From Acidobacteriota bacterium (GTDB lineage: Bacteria; Acidobacteriota; Terriglobia; Terriglobales; Acidobacteriaceae), in assembly GCA_003225215.1 (NCBI GenBank), contig QIBC01000105.1, forward strand, positions 1-41,441: a stretch of 41,441 nt of DNA. Reading direction: 5' to 3'. A model generated the notes under the pieces. The model was not told where the DNA came from and did no database searches. It saw only the letters and a list, made by a program, of their open reading frames with translations. Positions 16,590-23,287 of the stretch are shown here, piece by piece; positions within the stretch are counted from its first letter, which is position 1, and every line of letters begins with the position of its first letter. A program made the position numbers and the translations under genes.

Positions 16590-16645
16590 CTTCCCTCTTG
16601 GCTTCTTCCCTCTTGCCTGTTCCCTGTCCCCTGTCCCCTGTACCC
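16590..16645. repeat. CT-rich short direct repeats in the eutB/HDAC gap
   Basis: TTCCCTCTTG occurs twice (around 16590 and 16606) and is followed by four CCCTGT units between 16616 and 16642. The tract runs straight into the HDAC start codon and leaves no purine-rich ribosome-binding site. Confidence 0.7.
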
Positions 16646-16647
16646 TA

Positions 16648-17336
16648 TGCCTATGCGTGTGTTCCATTGCGATGTCCATGCAATCGATCTCCCTGCAGGA
16701 CACCAGTTCCCTGCAGGCAAGTACAAGCTGATTCGTGAGCGGCTCATGTGCGATGGATTCACTCTGCAATTGGCTTCGTTGGCTCCGGTCGAGCTCGTGA
16801 AGCTGGTGCATTCCGAAAGTTATGTCAACGACTTCTTATCAGGATCGCTCTCGCCCGCAGCAGTTCGGCGCATTGGCTTTCCATGGTCGGAAGGACTTGT
16901 CCGCCGTACGCGTACCTCGGTGGGAGGGACATTGGCGGCGGTGGAAGATGCATTCGAACGCGGTTGGGGAGCCAACCTCGCCGGAGGCACGCATCATGCT
17001 TTTGCCGACGGAGGCGCTGGATATTGCGTCTTCAACGATCTGGCGATCGCGATTCAGTGGCTGCGAAGAGACGGCAGGATTCGCCGGGCAGCCGTAATCG
17101 ATCTGGATGTCCATCAAGGTGAATCTGGTGTCGACGCCTTGTATTCCGATCGATTGGGGCACCTCGCGCTTACGCATGCCGGCCTAAGCGAACGCGACCG
17201 CCGCGTGATGCTCGCTGCCCGGAGTCACGATATTCCATTCGTGATTACTCTGGGCGGCGGATACTCGTTGCCTATGGAACTAACGGCAGAGGCGCATGCG
17301 AACGTCTATCGAACGGCCTCGGACGTCTTTAACTAA
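16648..17336 (+). CDS. Histone deacetylase-like (acetoin utilization/APAH family) protein with an internal deletion
   Basis: Zn-dependent deacetylase fold, about 228 aa where relatives have about 300. The start is ATG 16648 or 16654 (MPMRVFHCDVHAID). It shows the N-terminal FPAGKYKLIRERL segment, LVKLVHSESYV, the double-His motif GGTHHAF, YCVFNDLAIAI, the metal-ligand motif VIDLDVHQG, the second Asp ligand in SGVDA, and the catalytic Tyr in LGGGYS. Between DVHQG and SGVDA, where the family has about 68 residues (starting NGTA and ending near FYQAG), nothing is present. The reading frame is preserved across the join at about 17120. All catalytic residues remain, but a large part of the core fold is absent, so activity is doubtful. 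Bacterial members usually act on acetylpolyamines or acetylated metabolites. Confidence 0.85.
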
Positions 17337-17338
17337 AC

Positions 17339-17364
17339 AAGGGATCCGAGCTTGCGGATCCCTT
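17339..17364. terminator. Bidirectional intrinsic terminator between convergent genes
   Basis: A perfect 10-bp stem, AAGGGATCCG / CGGATCCCTT, with loop AGCTTG. It lies between the HDAC stop and the oppositely oriented glycosyltransferase stop. The A/T-rich flanks on both sides suit termination from either direction. Confidence 0.8.
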
Positions 17365-17373
17365 ACGTCTTAA

Positions 17374-18180
17374 TTATGCCGCCACCTTGGAAGGAGCACT
17401 GTCCAGTGACTCGCCGGCTACCGCTGCTGCTGTGGAGACTATTTCATAACTGGGAGTCGGATGATTGTAGACGCCAAACAACAGATGGTAGCGGATCTTC
17501 AAGACCTCGCAAAACATTCGGAACGAGTCGCTCACAATGTTGAGCCGGCTGCGATCGTCGTGGATAACCTCGACTCCAATCTCTTTCGCGACAAAGCAGA
17601 ATCTATCGGCTAGCATGAGCACCTCGGGATCGAAGCCCCAACGCTCAATGCGCTGGCGCGAGAAGATCAGGCGCGCGGCTTTGCGTTTGATGGCTTTGAA
17701 CCCGCACTGCGTATCTTCGAACCGCAGTCCGAGTACAGAATGGACCAGCATCCTAAAACCTGCACTGCACAAGCGCCGATGCCACGGAGCGGACACACAC
17801 CCGCCTGCCTGCGCACCTCGTGAGCCAATCGCGATCTCGGCGCCTGCTTTGATGGCTTCAAGAAGCTTATGCGCCTCCTTCAAGGGGACCGAAAGATCAG
17901 CGTCGGTCAGGAGAATCACTTCTCCCAGGGCAGCCTCGACTCCGCGTCGGATACTAAACCCCTTTCCTCGGTTTATGTGGTTCTGAAGCAGCCGCAAGTA
18001 GGGTTTTTCGGGCATATGACGCATCACCAGTTGGGCTGTTCTGTCGATCGATCCGTCATCGACAACGATGAGCTCTGCATTCCAGTCCTCGGCCTTGAGG
18101 AATGCGTCGATTTTGTTCAGCGTCGCCTCAAGGCGCAGCTCCTCATTGAAAGCGGGGATAACGATACTGAGCGAATACAT
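17374..18180 (-). CDS. Family 2 glycosyltransferase (dolichyl-phosphate glucosyl/mannosyltransferase-like)
   Basis: GT-A fold glycosyltransferase, 268 aa. The N-terminal MYSLSIVIPAFNEELRLEA and VVDDGSIDRT are the nucleotide-sugar binding segment. NRGKGFSIRRGVEAALG and the DxD-containing LLTDADLSVPL follow, and then FEDTQCGFKAIKR and ERWGFDPEVLMLA, which are typical of the ALG5/DPM1-like branch that glycosylates a polyprenyl phosphate carrier. No C-terminal membrane helices were seen. It lies 7 bp after the upstream GT4 gene on the same strand, so both probably serve one surface-polysaccharide or glycolipid pathway. Confidence 0.9.
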   Translation of the reverse strand: MYSLSIVIPAFNEELRLEATLNKIDAFLKAEDWNAELIVVDDGSIDRTAQLVMRHMPEKPYLRLLQNHINRGKGFSIRRGVEAALGEVILLTDADLSVPLKEAHKLLEAIKAGAEIAIGSRGAQAGGCVSAPWHRRLCSAGFRMLVHSVLGLRFEDTQCGFKAIKRKAARLIFSRQRIERWGFDPEVLMLADRFCFVAKEIGVEVIHDDRSRLNIVSDSFRMFCEVLKIRYHLLFGVYNHPTPSYEIVSTAAAVAGESLDSAPSKVAA

Positions 18181-18187
18181 GAGACAC

Positions 18188-19444
18188 CTAAGAATTCACC
18201 GTTAGGAATTGTTGTTCCGCTTCTGTCGCTTGAGGCAGTTCCGACGGCCAGTAATCGAACGCCTGAACCGGTGAACGCTTTGCAGTCTTATTCCGCCGCT
18301 TCAACGCAAGAGTTTTCGCGAACGCATGGAGATACTGCCCTACAACTCTCTCCATCGTCGTCCGCACCGCTACCGAGAAGTTTTGCTCTGCCATTTCCTG
18401 CTGCAGAGTCGGATTCTCGAGTAGATCAGTCAGGACCTGTGCCAGACTGTCGGGATTTCCAGTTTCATAAAACAACATGGCGAGTTCTTCTGTATCCGCC
18501 ATGTCGCGAAAATCGGGGATGTCCGATCCGATGATCGGCACTGCAAACTCACATGCCTGGTGAGCAACTCCGCTTGGACCTCCAGCGGAGGTGTAAGGCA
18601 ATACCAGAACCGTTGCTGAAGCGAAGAGAGTTCCGATCTCTTCTTCGCGTACGTAACCTTGGAACTCGATGCGAGAACAATTGCGCCAGCGCTCGCGCAG
18701 CGATTCGACATACCCGGGACACATGGGATGATTGGAGCCCGCGATCACCAGTTTCGACTTGGGAAACTTGTCCGCGATTTGCGCGAAAGCTTCAATCAGA
18801 ATTTCGGGACGCTTGTACGTCCCCCACTTCCCGAATGCCAGGATTCGATGCTCGGGGTTTCCGCGTCTGCTCATGTCCGGGAACTTGGGCGCTGCGGAGA
18901 AAACGCCATGCTTGCGAAGGTGCACGTACTCGCCACCGTAGGTTTCGAGCAGCACTTTGCGGTACGACGGCAACAAGACCGTCAGCGATCCCGAGAACAG
19001 CATCAGCTTCGTCGCAACTGCGCCAAAGAGCTTGTACAGCCTCGGGAATCGAGTTCCCTTGGAAAGGTCGATGAATTCAATTACATGGTGCAAAGTAATG
19101 TGCGTATAAAAACCGAAGAGCCGCAGCAGAAGCGCAGTACAAATTCCCAGGAATGCAGGGATTGGCTTATCGCCGAAGCTCGAAAACACCAGGTTGAACC
19201 ACACCACGTCGGGTCTGTGTCTTCGGGCGGCGCGCAAAAGTGCAAATGGAGTTGAAATGGAATTAAATTTCCAGCAACGGTCCACGTCAAAACCGGGAAG
19301 TTCAGCCGCGGGCTGTTCCATTTCATCTGCCAGCACCGTGAGACTGACGAGATCGCGTTTTCTGATTTCCTTCGCGAGATGGAATCCGTACTCGTTGAGT
19401 CTTTCTGAGCTGGGAGGAAATGCTGTGACTAAACAAACCTTCAT
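18188..19444 (-). CDS. Family 4/1 glycosyltransferase
   Basis: GT-B fold transferase, 418 aa. The N-terminal domain starts MKVCLVTAFPPSSERLNEYG with DVVWFNLVFSSFGD. The C-terminal nucleotide-sugar domain has ILAFGKWGTYKRPEILIEAF, KLVIAGSNHP, RIEFQGYVREEEIGTLFASA and VLVLPYTSAGGPSGVAHQAC. The last contains the donor-binding Glu-type loop, though with an altered EX7E (the second Glu falls in CEFAVPIIGSD). It is the first gene of a two-gene operon with the family 2 transferase. The sugar donor and acceptor cannot be inferred. Confidence 0.9.
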   Translation of the reverse strand: MKVCLVTAFPPSSERLNEYGFHLAKEIRKRDLVSLTVLADEMEQPAAELPGFDVDRCWKFNSISTPFALLRAARRHRPDVVWFNLVFSSFGDKPIPAFLGICTALLLRLFGFYTHITLHHVIEFIDLSKGTRFPRLYKLFGAVATKLMLFSGSLTVLLPSYRKVLLETYGGEYVHLRKHGVFSAAPKFPDMSRRGNPEHRILAFGKWGTYKRPEILIEAFAQIADKFPKSKLVIAGSNHPMCPGYVESLRERWRNCSRIEFQGYVREEEIGTLFASATVLVLPYTSAGGPSGVAHQACEFAVPIIGSDIPDFRDMADTEELAMLFYETGNPDSLAQVLTDLLENPTLQQEMAEQNFSVAVRTTMERVVGQYLHAFAKTLALKRRNKTAKRSPVQAFDYWPSELPQATEAEQQFLTVNS

Positions 19445-19652
19445 CGTCGGGGCCCATTTCCGCTCATCGGCGGATTATGTGTTTACAGATGAGGCACTCT
19501 GCTCAGATGTTGGCAGCAGCTTCGAAAAAATCTTTACTATATTTTCCTCCGCCCCAAGGGCTGATTCAACCTGCTTTTATGCGCCTTAGCGGCTTACATC
19601 AGGCAACCTTTCCGCGATGGGCTAGTGGTTAACTCAACTGACACTAATAACA

Positions 19653-19679
19653 GTACAGACGCAGCATATGCGTCTGTAC
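19653..19679. repeat. Dispersed palindrome, family A (variant copy)
   Basis: The 10-bp arms GTACAGACGC and GCGTCTGTAC enclose AGCATAT. The outer bases differ from the consensus (GTACAG for GTAGAG), but the change is matched on both sides, so base pairing is kept. Confidence 0.8.
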
Positions 19680-19746
19680 CAAACTGTGCTTTCCCCCACG
19701 ACATCCAGGGTTCCTACGCTGCATGAAGACGCAGCAAGCTACGTAA

Positions 19747-19774
19747 AGGCCGGAATCTGCTCCGGCTCCGGCCT
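19747..19774 (-). terminator. Hairpin downstream of the OMP gene
   Basis: The arms AGGCCGGA and TCCGGCCT (8 bp) with a 12-nt loop lie 19 bp after the minus-strand stop codon at 19794. Only a short TTT follows, so terminator function is tentative. Confidence 0.5.
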
Positions 19775-19793
19775 GATCCTATTCAAGCAGCTC

Positions 19794-20372
19794 TCAAAAG
19801 CGGATGGTCGGTCCAACCGTGATCTTCAGGTTGTTCTGAGCTCCACGATCGAAGTAAATTTCGTCGCCGGCGTCGGCTCGAATGCCGATGGGCCCGAGGA
19901 AGAACTCGATTCCTCCACCGGGATAGAACGTGCCATTCAAGTCAGTATTCTCGAGACCAGTGGGGAACGCCCCGAACGTAACCGGTCCCGGAGTTACTCC
20001 GAATCGAACAAAGCCGCCTTTGGCAAAAAGAAAAGCACGAACCGGTGAGTTTGTGCCAAGCTGGAACTTCGGCCCGAATTGAAAGTGGGTGGCCCGCAGG
20101 TCCGAACGGAAGACCGTCGTATTGTGATTGATATCGGTGATGCTCTGTGTATTACTCTGCGAGAAATCGTAGGAGCCTTCGGCCTCCAAAGCGACGTTGG
20201 GGTGAACATTTAACCCCACTCTTCCACCCACCCCATAAAGATTGAGGCTGCTGGCTGATGCTCGGAACATTTCACCGAATACTCCAAGTTCACCGTGGTC
20301 CTGCGCACGCATCGCCGGAGCCGAAGCCAGGGCCGCCACCGCGAGCAGCATGATTGCTATTCGTGTTTTCAT
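19794..20372 (-). CDS. Outer membrane beta-barrel protein (OmpA/OprF-like small porin fold)
   Basis: Protein of 192 aa. The start is put at ATG 20372, preceded by GGGGGAAAG on the minus strand and followed by a clear signal peptide (KTRIAIMLLAVAALASAPAMRAQD); the longer frame to 20534 is rejected. The mature part alternates hydrophobic and polar residues with Gly/aromatic strand ends (LNLYGVGGRVGLNVHPNVAL, ATHFQFGPKFQL, FYPGGGIEFFLGPIGIRADA). It ends in ITVGPTIRF, whose terminal Phe is the outer-membrane sorting signal recognised by BamA. It is an eight-strand barrel by length. No specific function. Confidence 0.85.
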   Translation of the reverse strand: MKTRIAIMLLAVAALASAPAMRAQDHGELGVFGEMFRASASSLNLYGVGGRVGLNVHPNVALEAEGSYDFSQSNTQSITDINHNTTVFRSDLRATHFQFGPKFQLGTNSPVRAFLFAKGGFVRFGVTPGPVTFGAFPTGLENTDLNGTFYPGGGIEFFLGPIGIRADAGDEIYFDRGAQNNLKITVGPTIRF

Positions 20373-20594
20373 GGAACTTTCCCCCAAATGCAAGTCTCTC
20401 GTCTTCCACAAGCCGCAACTCTCGGACGATTTGTATCCCAAAGGGCTGCTGTGGAAGGCACTAAGTGAGACGAGCACCGCGAAGCGCAGGTTGGCAGCCA
20501 AACGAGAGTAGCCGGAGCGCTTACCAGTTGACACCGTTCAGAATAGCGGGAATCCTTGTACCGCCCTGGGTAATCCCAATCTTGGGGGTGCGGG

Positions 20595-20879
20595 ATGCAT
20601 GGAACATTGGACATCCGTAAAAACGCTTCTGGAGCGGGCGCTGACATCTATCAGGTTCGCTATGAAGACCTCGCCGGAAATTCATTCGCCGGAAGCATGA
20701 ATAACGAAGATTTGCGCGAATTGCTGTATCACAAGCTCGCGCTTCCACTCACCGACGCCGAGCTGGAAATGGACTTTGATCGGCTGGTCCGCGAAGGACA
20801 TCTGCGGTTTGACGAAATTCAAGTGAAAGCCAGTGAACTGGCCGGCGCGGGACTTAGATATTTGGAGCCTGAGGCATAG
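20595..20879 (+). CDS. Small conserved hypothetical protein
   Basis: Protein of 94 aa (MHGTLDIRKNASGAGADIYQ at the start). A GGGGGTG stretch a few bases before ATG 20595 can serve as a ribosome-binding site. Acidic overall, with helix-rich NEDLRELLYHKLALPLTDAE and DFDRLVREGHLRFDEI, and no signal peptide or metal-binding motif. It reads as a genuine cytoplasmic protein but is not assigned to a family. Its stop lies 3 bp from the convergent stop of the YpdA-like gene. Confidence 0.65.
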   Translation: MHGTLDIRKNASGAGADIYQVRYEDLAGNSFAGSMNNEDLRELLYHKLALPLTDAELEMDFDRLVREGHLRFDEIQVKASELAGAGLRYLEPEA

Positions 20880-20882
20880 AAC

Positions 20883-21914
20883 TCAGCTCTGCTTGCCTAC
20901 TGGCTCGCGATTTGTGGGGGATAACTTGCGCGCGAGATCAGCGGCAATCTGTCGGCCGTGGAAGCGGCCATTCTCGATGAAGATCTCGCTGGTGCGGGCA
21001 CCCGCTACAATCACGCCCGCCAGGTAAATACCTGGAACGTTCGACTCGAGAGTTTCCGTGTCGCACACTGGCCGGCACTCCCCTCCGCCGACTTTGACGC
21101 CGAGAGACCTGAGAAAGTCGAAATCCGGATGATATCCCGTCAAAGCGAATACAAAATCATTCGTGACCTCGATCTTGCCGGCGGGCGTCTCCAGTAACAC
21201 GCTACGCTCGCGGATCTCGAGCACTCGAGAATCGAAGAAAGCCGTAATCTCCTGATTGCGAATTCGGTTTTCGATATCGGGCAGAATCCAGTACTTCACA
21301 TTCTTATGCATTGCTGGTCCACGATGCACCAGCATTACGCGAGCGCCATGACGCCACAACTCTAAGGCCGCGATCGCCGCAGAATTCTTGCCACCGATGA
21401 CGAGAACATCGTTGTCGTAATGCGGATGGGGCTCGCGGTAGTAATGCATTACTTTGGGCAACTCCTCGCCCGGAATGTTCATGTAGTTCGGCAAGTCGTA
21501 GTAGCCCGTCGCGATAACAAGCTTTTGTGAACGATGACAATGAGGGTGTCCGAAGCGATCGGTCGTATGCACGCGAAAATCACCATCGCTTCCATCGACA
21601 CGATCGACACGCTCATACTGCCTGACATCGAGCGAGTAATGCTCCGCTACTTTGCGGTAGTACTCCAGAGCCTCGCTGCGATTGGGCTTCTGATTCGGAC
21701 TGCTGAATGGAATGTCGCCGATCTCGAGCAATTCCGGAGTTGTGAAAAACGTCATGTTAGCGGGATAGTGGAATAGAGAATTCACCAGACATCCCTTTTC
21801 CACCAGAACAGCGCGTAATCCCACACGTTGAGCTTCGATGGCGCAGGCCATGCCGGTAGGGCCTGCGCCGATCACGAGAACATCAAAAGTTTCGAGATTC
21901 TGAGCCGTGCTCAT
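20883..21914 (-). CDS. ypdA: YpdA-like FAD/NAD(P)-dependent oxidoreductase (putative bacillithiol disulfide reductase)
   Basis: Flavoprotein of the thioredoxin-reductase-like superfamily, about 343 aa. It has the FAD-binding GxGxxG (VLVIGAGPTGMACAIEA) near the N-terminus, LFHYPANMTFFTT and PNRSEALEYYRKVAEHY (both characteristic of YpdA), a second dinucleotide site (VLVIGGKNSAAIAALELWRHG) and the C-terminal PGIYLAGVIVAG. There is no CxxC redox pair, as expected for YpdA. In Firmicutes YpdA recycles oxidised bacillithiol; Acidobacteria also encode bacillithiol pathway genes, so the same role is plausible. ATG 21914 is preferred over the GTG at 21935; neither has a strong ribosome-binding site. 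Confidence 0.85.
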   Translation of the reverse strand: MSTAQNLETFDVLVIGAGPTGMACAIEAQRVGLRAVLVEKGCLVNSLFHYPANMTFFTTPELLEIGDIPFSSPNQKPNRSEALEYYRKVAEHYSLDVRQYERVDRVDGSDGDFRVHTTDRFGHPHCHRSQKLVIATGYYDLPNYMNIPGEELPKVMHYYREPHPHYDNDVLVIGGKNSAAIAALELWRHGARVMLVHRGPAMHKNVKYWILPDIENRIRNQEITAFFDSRVLEIRERSVLLETPAGKIEVTNDFVFALTGYHPDFDFLRSLGVKVGGGECRPVCDTETLESNVPGIYLAGVIVAGARTSEIFIENGRFHGRQIAADLARKLSPTNREPVGKQS

Positions 21915-22098
21915 TGGGGAATATCTTGAACTCACTATAGATGAAATCAGAATACGGGTCGCTTCGCTATTCTCGGCATGAAGATTCCGTTTTCATCGTC
22001 ACGAAGCTTGATGGCCGATGTGGGGAGTGCGTATCATCGCGATCACATTACTCGCGACCGAAATTCTTAACGCGCGGGAGGCTTCATTGAGGATCAGA

Positions 22099-23157
22099 AT
22101 GCTCGTCTGCTTGTTATTCGCCGCAACTCTGTTGCCGGCCCAGCAGCCCAATATTCCGGAGATCCCTTATCAGTCGGTGCCCGAATTCCTGAAGCTTCCG
22201 CCTGACATGTATCTCGGCGAAGTTGCTGGCGTGGCGGTCAATTCCAAGGGACACATTTTCGTTTTCTCGCGTGGCAACACGAGCGGACCAGCCTATGCCT
22301 CCGGCGCCTCGCAACTTCTCGAGTTCTCTCCGGATGGCAAGTTCCTGCGCGAGATCGGCCACAGGCTCTACGCCTGGTCCTACGCGCACAGCGTGAAAAT
22401 CGATAGGGATGACAACATCTGGGTCGCCGACAAAGGATCCGACATGGTGATCAAGTTCAACCCTGAAGGACACGTCGCGATGGTATTCGGGCGCAAGCAG
22501 GAGGCATCCGACGAAGGCACCGGACCTCTGAGGCATCCGAAACCTCCGCTGCCGCCGGTGGACGGAATGTTTCGCCAAGTCACCGACATGACGTGGGATG
22601 CCGCGGGCAACACTTACATCAGCGACGGCTACATCAATTCGCGCATCGCCAAAGTAGACAAGAACGGCAACTGGTTGAAGTCATGGGGCGAACCCGGTAA
22701 TCAGCCAGGACAATTCAATGTCCCGCACAGCATCGCTGCCGATGCGCAAGGAAACATTTACGTCTCGGATCGAGGAAACCGGCGCATTCAGGTGTTCGAC
22801 GGCGAAGGCAAATTTCTCCGTCAGATAACGATCGATGTTCCCGTGAACCAAGACGCTCGACCCGCAATCGGGAACAAACCAACAGAAAGTACCGGCACGA
22901 TGAGTCCTGGCGCACCCTGGGCCATCTGCATCACGCCTGGTCCAAACCAGTTGCTGTACAGCTCCGACGCTTTCCCGGGCCGCATCTACAAGCTCACGCT
23001 CGATGGAAAGATCCTTGGGGTGCTGGGAGAATCCGGCAAGCAGCTAAAACAGTTCGGCTGGATCCACGAAATAGCCTGCCCTTCCGAAAATGAGCTCTAC
23101 GTCGCCGAGCTACTGAATTGGCGCGTGCAGAAGTTGATTCTGCAGCCAGGCAAATAG
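22099..23157 (+). CDS. Secreted NHL-repeat beta-propeller protein (peptidyl-hydroxyglycine lyase-like)
   Basis: Protein of 352 aa. ATG 22099 is preceded by TGAGGATC and followed directly by a signal peptide (LVCLLFAATLLPAQQ). Repeated six-bladed propeller units are visible: EVAGVAVNSKGHIFVFSRGN, SYAHSVKIDRDDNIWVADKG, QVTDMTWDAAGNTYISDGYI, NVPHSIAADAQGNIYVSDRG and GWIHEIACPSENELYVAELL. The pattern resembles peptidylglycine alpha-amidating lyase domains and bacterial NHL proteins. It is probably periplasmic or extracellular; catalytic function is unproven. Confidence 0.85.
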   Translation: MLVCLLFAATLLPAQQPNIPEIPYQSVPEFLKLPPDMYLGEVAGVAVNSKGHIFVFSRGNTSGPAYASGASQLLEFSPDGKFLREIGHRLYAWSYAHSVKIDRDDNIWVADKGSDMVIKFNPEGHVAMVFGRKQEASDEGTGPLRHPKPPLPPVDGMFRQVTDMTWDAAGNTYISDGYINSRIAKVDKNGNWLKSWGEPGNQPGQFNVPHSIAADAQGNIYVSDRGNRRIQVFDGEGKFLRQITIDVPVNQDARPAIGNKPTESTGTMSPGAPWAICITPGPNQLLYSSDAFPGRIYKLTLDGKILGVLGESGKQLKQFGWIHEIACPSENELYVAELLNWRVQKLILQPGK

Positions 23158-23176
23158 AGGAATCGCATCACGCCCG

Positions 23177-23276
23177 GAACGGCGGACACGAAGGTCACGA
23201 AGGGGAAAGGAAGCGGTCACCAAGAGTCTTTGTGACCTCTTCTGTAATGCCATCGTGACCTTCGTGTTCGCCGTTC
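23177..23276. repeat. Long nested inverted repeat between convergent genes
   Basis: The arms 23177-23199 and 23254-23276 (23 bp, 22 matched) enclose 54 nt that themselves contain a second hairpin, GGTCACcAAGA / TCTTtGTGACC. The unit ACGAAGGTCACG lies in the arm. It is placed between the convergent stops of the NHL and S9 peptidase genes, so it may act as a bidirectional terminator, or it may be a mobile palindromic unit. Confidence 0.8.
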
Positions 23277-23287
23277 TGGGGTTCCGG

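Larger units (their letters stand above)
19445..19793. promoter_or_regulatory. Gap between glycosyltransferase operon and OMP gene, with repeats
   Basis: About 350 bp that should contain the glycosyltransferase operon promoter on the minus strand, although no convincing hexamers were identified. It also holds a family A palindrome (19653-19679), a degenerate copy (19726-19745), and a hairpin (19747-19774) beyond the OMP gene's stop. No coding frame is credible. Confidence 0.5.

Noticed and set aside
16449-16647. Cobalamin riboswitch controlling eutBC
   Set aside because: No B12-box-like conserved core was recognised in the short CT-rich gap; covariance-model search would be needed to exclude it fully.
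13500-17336. A 1278-codon plus-strand open frame covering eutC and eutB
   Set aside because: It is antisense to two clearly conserved enzymes; only its last about 228 codons (the deacetylase-like gene) match a protein family.
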